Below, piece by piece: positions 57,560 to 64,000 of a stretch of 64,000 bases of DNA. The notes under the pieces are model-generated. The model was not told where the DNA came from. It made no database searches and saw only the letters and a list, made by a program, of their open reading frames with translations. How positions within the stretch are numbered: position 1 is the stretch's first letter; each line of letters starts with the position of its first letter. The DNA is taken from NCBI RefSeq assembly GCF_003352915.1, contig NZ_CP022314.1, positions 646,637-710,636 on the forward strand. Reading direction: 5' to 3'. The translations under genes were made by a program, and so were the position numbers. Origin of the DNA: Arthrobacter sp. PM3 (lineage in GTDB: Bacteria > Actinomycetota > Actinomycetes > Actinomycetales > Micrococcaceae).

Positions 57560-59122
57560 CTATTGAGTCATTCTATTGTCAGATTCAGACATAAGTAAAG
57601 CGTCGCCAAGTTCCTCTGCGATTCGGCGCGCCCCGCGCACCGCGAGCGCCACGGCCGTCAGCGTGGGATTGCACGCTGTGGCGGTGGGGATGACGCCGTT
57701 ACCGGCCACAAAGAGGCCGGGGACCTGCCAAACCTGGCTGTCCGGGGAACACACGCTCTCGCCGTCGTCCGCGGCGCCCATGCGCGTTGTGCCCTGGTAG
57801 TGCAGCGATGCTCCCGGCGGAAGCACGAACGGGCGCTCGTCCAGCGGTTCACCCACCGCTTTGCCCAGACGGACTATTTCCTGCCTGGCGCGTTCCAGCA
57901 CGTCGTGGTCGCGCCCGGTGAGGCGGTAATGGATGCGCATGGCGGGCATTCCGTAGGAGTCGCGGGCCTCATCATCAAACGCCACCCGGTCGTCCCGCTG
58001 GAGATCCTTGGCGCAGAACAGGCCCAGCCCGACAATCGATCCCGGGACGATCGGGTCATCCTCGGCCAGCGGGACGGGAGACGCGTCCAACTGCATGATC
58101 TGGCCATGGAATGGTGCTTCGTCAGTGTACGGAACCCATGCCACCCCGCTTTGCTCGCTGAGTACACCGTCCGCAGCCGCCGGGCCTTGCCCGGCGTTGA
58201 CGTCACGCAACCTGCTCGCGAAGACCACCTGCGCCTGGTCATTGAGGTAGCGGCCCAGCGCGGCGGGCCTGATGCCGGAGGCCCACAGCAGTTGCGGCGT
58301 GCGCAGGGCATCCGCGCCCACCACAACGTATCGGGCGGTAACCCGGCGGGTTTCCCCGCTGCGCCGGTCCTGGACTTCAACGCCGGCCGCCTTGCCGTCG
58401 CCATCGACGAGCACGCGGGTCACCAGCGACTCATCAAACAGTTCGAACCGCGGGTTTTCCCGGGTTTCGTTGCCCATCACCACGTCGGAGCCGGACCAGA
58501 CGAGGCCGCCGTCCTCCCTGCGGTGCACGGCGAGCGGCATGGGCTGGACGCGGTAGGCCGGCCCCCGGCCCGCGTCCACCGCGGCTGCGAGGCGTTCGCG
58601 GACGAGGTCCGAGAACGGCGCGCCGTCGAAAGCGCGGGTGGTCACGCCCAGCAGGCGCTCCGCGTCCGCCAACAGCTGCTCAAGATCGGGCAGGAACGGG
58701 ATGCGCTCCCTGCCGCCCGGCCGCGGGCAGGCCGCGGTCCAGTGGGCAGCCATGCCCCCCACATTGCTGGACATCGCGGCCACGGGCAGCCCGTCTTCGC
58801 CGGGGAACGCGTAGCCGTCCGGCAGGAGGTATGTCCCTGGCCGGGCACGGCGTTCGCCGCTTTTGACGGCGCCAGGTGAATTCACCGTTTCGGCACCGGC
58901 GCCGGGGCCCTCCGAGGCCCGCTGGGCCTGGCTGCGGCGCTCCGGATCCTCGATGTTCTTCACATGCGCCCCGGGCGGGGCGCTGACGGTCGGACCCGCT
59001 TCGAACATGGCGATAGTGGCGCCCGGCGCTTCCTCGCTGAGGATCCGTGCGTACGTTGACGCCGTCGGGCCGCTGCCGACGATGGCGATGTCGACGGCGT
59101 CGGGGTACCGGCGGGTGTTCAC
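57560..59122 (-). CDS. GMC-type FAD oxidoreductase, CarA/pyranose-oxidase-like (copy 2)
   Basis: A 520-residue paralogue of the enzyme at 43563. 'VDIAIVGSGPTASTYARILSEEAPGATIAMFEAGP' is the FAD site. 'SSNVGGMAAHWTAACPRPGG' and the C-terminal 'ASLHYQGTTRMGAADDGES' plus 'VIPTATACNPTLTAVALAVRGA' give the same catalytic His-Asn pair. The GTG start overlaps the stop of the upstream TIM-barrel gene (GTGA). Expected reaction by family: oxidation of the glycosyl C3 hydroxyl to a ketone with O2, which primes the C-C bond for cleavage by the alpha/beta complex encoded next. Confidence 0.87.
   Translation of the reverse strand: MNTRRYPDAVDIAIVGSGPTASTYARILSEEAPGATIAMFEAGPTVSAPPGAHVKNIEDPERRSQAQRASEGPGAGAETVNSPGAVKSGERRARPGTYLLPDGYAFPGEDGLPVAAMSSNVGGMAAHWTAACPRPGGRERIPFLPDLEQLLADAERLLGVTTRAFDGAPFSDLVRERLAAAVDAGRGPAYRVQPMPLAVHRREDGGLVWSGSDVVMGNETRENPRFELFDESLVTRVLVDGDGKAAGVEVQDRRSGETRRVTARYVVVGADALRTPQLLWASGIRPAALGRYLNDQAQVVFASRLRDVNAGQGPAAADGVLSEQSGVAWVPYTDEAPFHGQIMQLDASPVPLAEDDPIVPGSIVGLGLFCAKDLQRDDRVAFDDEARDSYGMPAMRIHYRLTGRDHDVLERARQEIVRLGKAVGEPLDERPFVLPPGASLHYQGTTRMGAADDGESVCSPDSQVWQVPGLFVAGNGVIPTATACNPTLTAVALAVRGARRIAEELGDALLMSESDNRMTQ
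57589..57596. promoter_or_regulatory. ACATAAGT element near the end of the GMC gene
   Basis: ACATAAGT inside a GACATAAGTAAA context, 85 bases upstream of the beta-type gene start. It falls within the last codons of the GMC gene, so it may be coincidental or an internal control site. Confidence 0.3.
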
Positions 59123-59895
59123 TGTCCCGCCACCAGTTCCTGGATGCGCCGGACGGACTTCGCCGAGTCGATGGTCGGGTAGTACTCGAGACCGATGGGG
59201 CCGGCGTAGCCGCTGTTCTGCAGGTCTGCGATCCGGGCGGCCCAGTCGATGGACCCGGACCCCGGTTCCCCGCGGCCCGGGGCATCGGCGATCTGCACGT
59301 ACTTGACGAGGTCACCGGCGTTGGCCAGCTCGGCCGCCACATCCTCGCCCTCGACCGTAGAGTGGTACAGATCGTAGAGGACACCGAAGTTGGGGGCGTT
59401 CACGCCCCTGGCCACGTAGACGGCCTCCGCGGTCCGGTCCAGCAGCGCCCCGGGGTGGTCAACCCGGATGTTCACCGGCTCGAGGACCAGCGTGATGCCG
59501 GAACCTTCGATGTGCGCAGCGCCCTTGGTGAAGATCTCGATCAGCTCGTCCAGCTGGTCCTGCCGCTTGCGGCCGCCGAAGCCGGTGCCGCTGCCCACCA
59601 CGATGCGGGGGCAGCCCAGCTGCCGGGCCACCTCGACGCCGGCGTCGAGCCCTGCGTAGAAGGGGTCGTGGTTCTTGGGCGGGATCATGAACTGCATGCG
59701 CGGCTCCGCGAGCTGGGCAGTGAGCGTGACCCCGGTTTGTTCGAGGGCGTCCTTCAGGGCCGGAATGTCCTTGCCCGTGGGGCCCCACATCTCTACGGCG
59801 TCGAAGCCGGCTGCTGCCGCGGCACGGACCCGGTCGGCAGCACTTTCGCCTGCTTCGGTGAACAAAAGGTCGATATTAGGCGCAAGTTGGAACAT
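59119..59895 (-). CDS. Hydroxypyruvate isomerase-like TIM-barrel protein
   Basis: A 258-residue TIM-barrel protein of the Hyi/sugar isomerase type, shorter than the alpha-type proteins. 'LAPNIDLLFTEAGESAADRVRAAAAAGFDAVEMWGPTGKDIPALKDAL' is the typical N-terminus. 'ITLVLEPVNIRVDHPGALL' and 'FGVLYDLYHSTVEGEDVA' carry the Glu and Asp/His ligands, and 'IGLEYYPTIDSAKSV' the last Glu. Start ATG 59895 follows AGGAGACATCC. It could isomerise the 3-keto sugar released by deglycosylation. Confidence 0.87.
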   Translation of the reverse strand: MFQLAPNIDLLFTEAGESAADRVRAAAAAGFDAVEMWGPTGKDIPALKDALEQTGVTLTAQLAEPRMQFMIPPKNHDPFYAGLDAGVEVARQLGCPRIVVGSGTGFGGRKRQDQLDELIEIFTKGAAHIEGSGITLVLEPVNIRVDHPGALLDRTAEAVYVARGVNAPNFGVLYDLYHSTVEGEDVAAELANAGDLVKYVQIADAPGRGEPGSGSIDWAARIADLQNSGYAGPIGLEYYPTIDSAKSVRRIQELVAGQ

Positions 59896-59926
59896 GGATG
59901 TCTCCTGGAGAATTGAAAGGGGTGGT

Positions 59927-60298
59927 CTAAAACATGGGGTGGTCGTGGACCGGGTGCTCCGGAACCGGCTGCAGCACGTCCCAGTGCTCAACAATCCGTC
60001 CGTTTTCGAAGCGGTAGATGTCTGCGACGGCGGCGTCGGGTCGCCCGGGACCTGAGGCGCGCACATGCACCAGCGCCAGGTCACCGTCCACCAGGATGCG
60101 CTGGACCTCGAAACGTGAGTCCGGCGATCCGTCGAACTTCGGCGTCAGCATGTTTACTGCCGCCTCAGGCCCGTCAGGAATGTGCGGGTTGTGCTGCCGG
60201 TAGTGGTCGGCCACAAGGAAGTCGAAGGCCTCACGCACCCGTTTTTGGGTGTAGAAGATCTCCACGAAGCGTTCGAACGCTGCGCGGTTGTCAACCAT
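59927..60298 (-). CDS. SnoaL-like polyketide-cyclase-fold protein
   Basis: A 123-residue single-domain SnoaL/NTF2-like protein: 'FERFVEIFYTQKRVREAFDFLVADHYRQHNPHIPDGPEAAVNML' and 'DGDLALVHVRASGPGRPDAAVADIYRFENGRIVEHWDVLQPVP' match the 'HNP...G......F......' and 'D.FR...GKI.EHWDV.Q' blocks of the family. It lies 6 bases after the last ABC permease gene and 31 before the isomerase. The role is unknown; it may act on an aromatic ring ketone or an enol intermediate. Confidence 0.85.
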   Translation of the reverse strand: MVDNRAAFERFVEIFYTQKRVREAFDFLVADHYRQHNPHIPDGPEAAVNMLTPKFDGSPDSRFEVQRILVDGDLALVHVRASGPGRPDAAVADIYRFENGRIVEHWDVLQPVPEHPVHDHPMF

Positions 60299-60304
60299 GG
60301 CGGA

Positions 60305-61141
60305 TCAGCCCTTGAGTCCGCCGGCAAAGCCCTGGATGAACCTCTTCTGGGCGAACAGGAAGAGCGCCAGCATGGGAATCATTGACACGATCACGATCGC
60401 GAAGATCGAATTCCACTTCGAGACGAGAGAGCCAATGTAGTAGTACATGGCCACCGGCAGCGTCTGGTTGGCGGAACCCCCCAGGAAGATCAGCGAGGTG
60501 AAGAAGTCGTTCCACACGATGAGCCCGGCGAAGATCGTGACCGTCCCGGTGGCAGGAGCCATCATGGGCAGGACCACCTTCGAGAAGATCTGGGACCGGC
60601 TGGCGCCGTCGATGGTCGCGGCTTCCTCATAATCAGTGCCAAGGCCGCGGAAGAAGTTCGAATAGAGGAAGATCGACAGCGGCAGGAGCATGCCGGTGTA
60701 CAGGATGATCAGGCCCCACGCCGATCCCGTGAGGCCCAGGGATCGGGCACCCATGTAAAGGGGAACGGCGCCGAGCTGACCGGGGAGGATGATGGCGATC
60801 AGGAAGAGGTAGTAGGCGCCCTTGCTCCAGCGCCGGGTGCTGCGGGAGATGACGTATCCGGTGACTGCACCCAGCGCGATGAGTCCGACAATGCTTCCCG
60901 CTGTAATGATGATGCTGTTCACGAGGCCCAGGACAACATTGGAGTTCCCCCGTGCCGTCAGGACAGCCACGAAGTTGCTAAAGTCCGGGCTGGCCGGCGG
61001 CGCCAGGGGCGACGTCGTGTACAATTCGCTGTCCGGCTTCAGGGCGGTCGTCACCAGGAAGTAGAACGGGGCGAGGAAGATCAGCGCCAGGGCCCAGAGC
61101 CCGACCTCCCGGAGCAAAGTGAGTTTGGTGTAGCGGAACAT
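60305..61141 (-). CDS. Sugar ABC transporter permease (MalG type)
   Basis: A 278-residue inner-membrane permease of the carbohydrate uptake-1 family with six helices. The EAA loop 'EEAATIDGASRSQIFSKVVLPMMAPA' docks the ATPase. 'VTTALKPDSELYTT' after the first helix and 'FAQKRFIQGFAGGLKG' at the C-terminus are characteristic. It lies 4 bases downstream of the MalF-type gene. No ATPase gene is present, so a shared MsiK-like ATPase is likely. Confidence 0.94.
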   Translation of the reverse strand: MFRYTKLTLLREVGLWALALIFLAPFYFLVTTALKPDSELYTTSPLAPPASPDFSNFVAVLTARGNSNVVLGLVNSIIITAGSIVGLIALGAVTGYVISRSTRRWSKGAYYLFLIAIILPGQLGAVPLYMGARSLGLTGSAWGLIILYTGMLLPLSIFLYSNFFRGLGTDYEEAATIDGASRSQIFSKVVLPMMAPATGTVTIFAGLIVWNDFFTSLIFLGGSANQTLPVAMYYYIGSLVSKWNSIFAIVIVSMIPMLALFLFAQKRFIQGFAGGLKG

Positions 61142-61145
61142 GTGA

Positions 61146-62105
61146 TTAGTCCTCGGGGTTCGATCGCGTCAGCCGTTGCTGAATAACGGCGAAGAACAGG
61201 ATGATGACGGCGAGCACCAGGGCGAGGGCGGCGCCTCCGCCGAAGTTGCCGAGCGCAAATGCCTGCTTGTAGACCTGGGTGGCCAGTGTTTCCGTTGCGC
61301 CGGCGGGTCCTCCACTGGTCAAGGCCATGATGGGATCGAAGACGCGGAGCCCCTGAACGATTCCAAGGGTTGTTGCGATGGCGATGGCAGGCCGGATGGC
61401 CGGCAGCGTGACGTTCCGAAAGCGCTGCCACAGGTTGGCACCGTCAATGGCGGCGGCCTCCTCCACTTCCACGGGTACACCGGCAAGTCCGGCCATGAAG
61501 ATCACCATGGCGAACCCGGTGGAGCTCCAGACGAGCACGATGAGCACTGTCCAGATCGCCCACTGCGGATCGGCGAGCCATGGCTTTGCCAGGTCGCCGG
61601 CGCCGATCGAGGCGAGAAAGACGTTGACCGGACCGTCGAAGTCGAAGATGTACTTCCAGACGTAGGCGGTGGCGAGCGGGCTGAGTACCACGGGCATGAA
61701 GAAGAGCGTGCGGAGGATGTACCGCGTCTTCAAAACCCTGTTCAGGCCCAGGGCGATGATGAGGCCCGCGATATTGCCCAGGAGGACCGAGCCAAAGGCC
61801 AGGAAGAGGGTGTTGGAGAGCGCGCCGAGCTTGGTGGGATCCTTGAAAATGGCTTCGAAGTTCTGCCAGCCGACCATTTTGAACGAGCCGATGCCCGTCC
61901 AGTTGGTGAAGGCGAAGAAGCCGCCGATGCCGGTCGCCACGTAGTGGATGGCGATGACAAGGGCGATCCCGGGCAGCGCCCACCACCAGTGCCCGAACTC
62001 CAGGCCCCGGCCCCGGGGGCGGGCCTTCTGGTCCGCCCCCGGGGTGCGCCTGCCTCGCCGGGGTGCTTCAGCTGCTTCGCTTTTCGGTTGCATCGTCGCA
62101 GTCAT
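61146..62105 (-). CDS. Sugar ABC transporter permease (MalF type)
   Basis: A 319-residue permease with a basic N-terminal tail ('RRGRRTPGADQKARPRGRG') and six helices. The EAA loop is 'EEAAAIDGANLWQRFRNVTLPAIRPA'. 'FTNWTGIGSFKMVGWQNFEAIFKDP' is the usual first periplasmic loop and 'LTSGGPAGATETLATQVYKQAF' the late one. It follows the binding protein gene by 53 bases. Confidence 0.94.
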   Translation of the reverse strand: MTATMQPKSEAAEAPRRGRRTPGADQKARPRGRGLEFGHWWWALPGIALVIAIHYVATGIGGFFAFTNWTGIGSFKMVGWQNFEAIFKDPTKLGALSNTLFLAFGSVLLGNIAGLIIALGLNRVLKTRYILRTLFFMPVVLSPLATAYVWKYIFDFDGPVNVFLASIGAGDLAKPWLADPQWAIWTVLIVLVWSSTGFAMVIFMAGLAGVPVEVEEAAAIDGANLWQRFRNVTLPAIRPAIAIATTLGIVQGLRVFDPIMALTSGGPAGATETLATQVYKQAFALGNFGGGAALALVLAVIILFFAVIQQRLTRSNPED

Positions 62106-62158
62106 GGTATTCCTTGCTTATCCCTTTGAGTCGTCGGAGCTTTGGTGCTGGGAACTGG

Positions 62159-63454
62159 TCACTGTCCCCAGGCTGCGTCCATGGCCTGCAGGACCTGGTC
62201 AGCAGTTTTCTGGCCGGTAAGGAGGCCTTGGACGCCGGTGGCGAGTGCGTCGTACACCGCGGAGTTCGGCCACTGGCTGTTCGGCAGCGGACCGTACTTC
62301 CCGCCCTTGATGAAATCGCCGACGTTCTTGTAGGCCCCGCCATTGAAGTCGTAGCCGTCAAGTCCGCTGACAGGGAGGGCGCCGTCGATCTCGGCGAAGG
62401 CCTTGGTCTGATCAGGCTGCGCAGCCCAGTCAAGGAAAGCTTTGGCAGCATCCTTGTTCTTGGACGCGGCATTGACGGAGAACGCGTAGTTGGCACTGGC
62501 GTACACGAACCCCTTGCCGGAGCTCTGCTCCGCAGGAAGCGCGCGGACATCGAAGTCGGAGCCGGCAGCTGCGGATTTCAGCTGCTTCCAGCTGGGGCCG
62601 GGGATGAACCCGGCGAGGGAGGTTCCGCTGGCCAGGCCCTTGGTGATGGCGTCAAAGCCGGCACCTGCGGCGCCTTTCTGGAAGCATCCGGCGTCGTTCA
62701 ACTTCACGACTGCTTCCAGGGACGACTTCCAACCGTCCGAGTCAGCGAACTTCGTCTCATTGGCAGCACGCTTTTCGTTCCACTTTGGGTCGTCCGCGTA
62801 AACACGTGAGGCTGCCAGAGACATCGCCATGAGCCCGGTGTTGGGAGCAGCCGAGCCGGCAAGCGCGAAGAATGACTTGCCCGCGGATTCGAGCGTTTTG
62901 CACTGCTGCTCAAGGGAAGCGAAGTCTGACGGGAGGTCAGAGAGGCCTGCTGCCTTGGAGGCCGTCTCGTTGGACACCAGGCCAACGACCGTAATTTCCG
63001 CGGCCTGGCCGTACACCTTGCCGTCGGACCCGAAAAGGCTGTCGCTTCCTTCGGGGACCAGCTTCTTGGCGGCCTCGTCCAGCGGCTCAAGGAAGCCGGC
63101 CTGGGCGAGCGGCAGGATGCTGCGGCCGGTGCCCGAACCCGGCGAGGTCACTACGACGTCGGAGGCGTTTCCGGCCTGGAGCTGGGTCCGCAGGGTCTGG
63201 TCGTAGGAGTCATTGGGCTGCGGGTTGAACGTAATCTTCACGTTCGGGTGTGACTTCATGTAATTCTCTGCCAACACTTGGAAGGGACTCTCAATGGTGT
63301 TGGATGTCGCGAACGACAGTGAAAACTCCTGGGACCCATCCGAAGAGGAGCTGCTGCCGGTGGAGGCCGAGCAGCCGGTGAGGACAAGGGCTGCGATTGT
63401 AGGGACGGCGAGGGCGCCGACCTTCAGGCCCGAATAGCGACGGTGCTGTGTCAT
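62159..63454 (-). CDS. Sugar ABC transporter substrate-binding lipoprotein
   Basis: A 431-residue extracytoplasmic binding protein. The signal peptide ends in the lipobox 'LTGC' (Cys about residue 28), followed by a Ser-rich linker. 'ENYMKSHPNVKITFNPQPNDSYDQTLRTQLQAGNASDVVVTSPGSG' and 'AKAFLDWAAQPDQTKAFAEIDGALPVS' are typical cluster 1 sugar-binding protein blocks. It is the first gene of the 13-gene minus-strand run. ACATAAGT elements and a LacI-type palindrome lie upstream, so sugar- or glycoside-regulated uptake is likely. Confidence 0.93.
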   Translation of the reverse strand: MTQHRRYSGLKVGALAVPTIAALVLTGCSASTGSSSSSDGSQEFSLSFATSNTIESPFQVLAENYMKSHPNVKITFNPQPNDSYDQTLRTQLQAGNASDVVVTSPGSGTGRSILPLAQAGFLEPLDEAAKKLVPEGSDSLFGSDGKVYGQAAEITVVGLVSNETASKAAGLSDLPSDFASLEQQCKTLESAGKSFFALAGSAAPNTGLMAMSLAASRVYADDPKWNEKRAANETKFADSDGWKSSLEAVVKLNDAGCFQKGAAGAGFDAITKGLASGTSLAGFIPGPSWKQLKSAAAGSDFDVRALPAEQSSGKGFVYASANYAFSVNAASKNKDAAKAFLDWAAQPDQTKAFAEIDGALPVSGLDGYDFNGGAYKNVGDFIKGGKYGPLPNSQWPNSAVYDALATGVQGLLTGQKTADQVLQAMDAAWGQ

Positions 63455-63541
63455 GTCCAGCCTTTCTGACTTCGTTGTCGAAAAATCCGGGAGCCGTGAC
63501 CCCGGTCACTGATCAGTATGCAGGAGATGTGCCTAAAACGC

Positions 63542-63571
63542 ACATAAGTCTTGCCGATGACAGACATAAGT
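63542..63571. promoter_or_regulatory. Tandem ACATAAGT elements upstream of the ABC importer
   Basis: ACATAAGT at 63542-63549 and again at 63564-63571, 22 bases apart (two helical turns). The second is within GACATAAGTTTGAC, 13 of 14 bases identical to the palindrome core at 50504. They lie 88-117 bases upstream of the binding protein start. Confidence 0.55.
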
Positions 63572-63587
63572 TTGACGGAGGTTTACA

Positions 63588-63599
63588 GCAAGCGCTTGC
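63588..63599. promoter_or_regulatory. LacI/GalR-type palindrome
   Basis: GCAAGCGCTTGC is a perfect 12-bp palindrome with the central CG of LacI/GalR operators. It lies between the ABC importer and the divergent LysR gene. No LacI-family gene is in the window, so its regulator would be elsewhere. Confidence 0.5.
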
Positions 63600-63686
63600 A
63601 TCGGTAATTGTGATGATCCCGCGAAACGTATCAACGCCGCTGATACACTGTGCTGACTTAGTTCTTCGTTGAAAGATCGCCGCGCC

Positions 63687-64000
63687 GTGACAAACCATGT
63701 CCTGCTTTCCCGGCTCGACCTCAACCTGTTGATATCGCTCGATGCCCTCATTACGGAGCGGAGCGTGACGAGGGCCGCCGAGCGCCTCCACCTGAGCCAG
63801 CCCGCGCTTAGCGCCTCGCTGGCGCGGCTGCGGTCCCACTTTGGTGACCCGATCCTGGCGCGGCGCGGAAACGCCTATGAACTGACGCCGTTCGCGCTCC
63901 GGCTCGCGGAGCACACCACCACGGCACTTGAGGCCGCACGCCGCGTCTTCGAGAGCCAGGCAACCTGGGAGCCCGCCGAATCGGAGCGCGAGTTCTCCAT
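63687..64000 (+). CDS. LysR-family regulator, copy 2 (N-terminal part; runs off window)
   Basis: Starts at GTG 63687 (GAAAG upstream) and reads 104 codons to the window edge. The winged helix 'RLDLNLLISLDALITERSVTRAAERLHLSQPALSASLARLRSHFGDPILARRGNAYELTPFALRLAE' is complete and very like that of the LysR protein at 42525. The start of the effector domain 'ESEREFS' follows. Divergent from the glycoside operon, it is a likely local regulator. Aromatic inducers are common for this subgroup. Confidence 0.9.
   Translation, partial: MTNHVLLSRLDLNLLISLDALITERSVTRAAERLHLSQPALSASLARLRSHFGDPILARRGNAYELTPFALRLAEHTTTALEAARRVFESQATWEPAESEREFS

Noticed and set aside
1..64000. tRNA, rRNA, CRISPR or replication origin
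   Set aside because: I read no sequence with the expected conserved blocks of any of these in the window. A covariance-model scan would be needed to exclude small RNAs.

Overview
The window is GC-rich, densely packed, and codes like a soil actinobacterium of the Arthrobacter / Pseudarthrobacter group. The evidence is GTG and TTG starts, GC-rich third positions, an IS30-type transposase, a DUF222/HNH protein, and a sugar ABC importer without its own ATPase. It is almost entirely catabolic and falls into three modules.

Module 1 (about 1.4-23.3 kb) handles purines and ureides. A minus-strand run encodes guanine deaminase, an AzgA-like purine permease, XdhC, the xanthine dehydrogenase FAD subunit, and a fused Fe-S/Mo xanthine dehydrogenase. 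A second minus-strand pair encodes an NCS1 allantoin/hydantoin-type permease and an Asp/Glu/hydantoin racemase-family protein. Plus-strand genes encode 8-oxoguanine deaminase, uricase and an NCS2 permease, then malic enzyme, malate synthase, a CitE-like DUF6986 protein and ureidoglycine aminohydrolase (AllE). Together they take guanine, xanthine and urate toward allantoin, and feed the glyoxylate released by ureides into malate and pyruvate. An IclR regulator sits in the middle. A 15-bp motif (TTYC-N7-GRAA) recurs upstream of most of these transcripts. A PhzF-like gene has lost its middle and is a pseudogene.

A short stretch of unrelated genes follows (23.3-26.1 kb): a tiny glycine-zipper membrane protein, a GNAT acetyltransferase, a membrane protein and an HNH endonuclease.

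Module 2 (26.2-43.5 kb) looks like uptake and ring cleavage of an aromatic acid. An IclR regulator diverges from a TctBAC carboxylate transporter. After it come an RraA-type aldolase, a dehydrogenase, a DctM-like permease with a small partner, two cyclase-family hydrolases, an extradiol dioxygenase, two fumarylacetoacetase-family hydrolases, a flavin monooxygenase, an ACMSD-like amidohydrolase, two SDRs and a LysR regulator. I cannot name the substrate.

Module 3 (43.5-64 kb) is the most striking. It has two GMC oxidoreductases of the CarA / pyranose-oxidase type. It has three small beta-type proteins sharing a PW[YI]R motif and three TIM-barrel alpha-type partners, which is the composition of C-glycoside deglycosidases (CarBC / DgpBC). 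It also has two Gfo/Idh/MocA dehydrogenases, two further sugar isomerase-type TIM barrels, two SnoaL-like proteins, a sugar ABC importer, an MFS exporter, and ROK and LysR regulators. Thirteen genes (63.5 to 51.5 kb, minus strand) form one tightly spaced run. An ACATAAGT-type motif recurs at the regulatory regions. I read this as an expanded system for taking up, oxidising and cleaving C-glycosylated aromatics such as plant flavonoid C-glycosides. The ring-cleavage module next door could consume released aglycone fragments.
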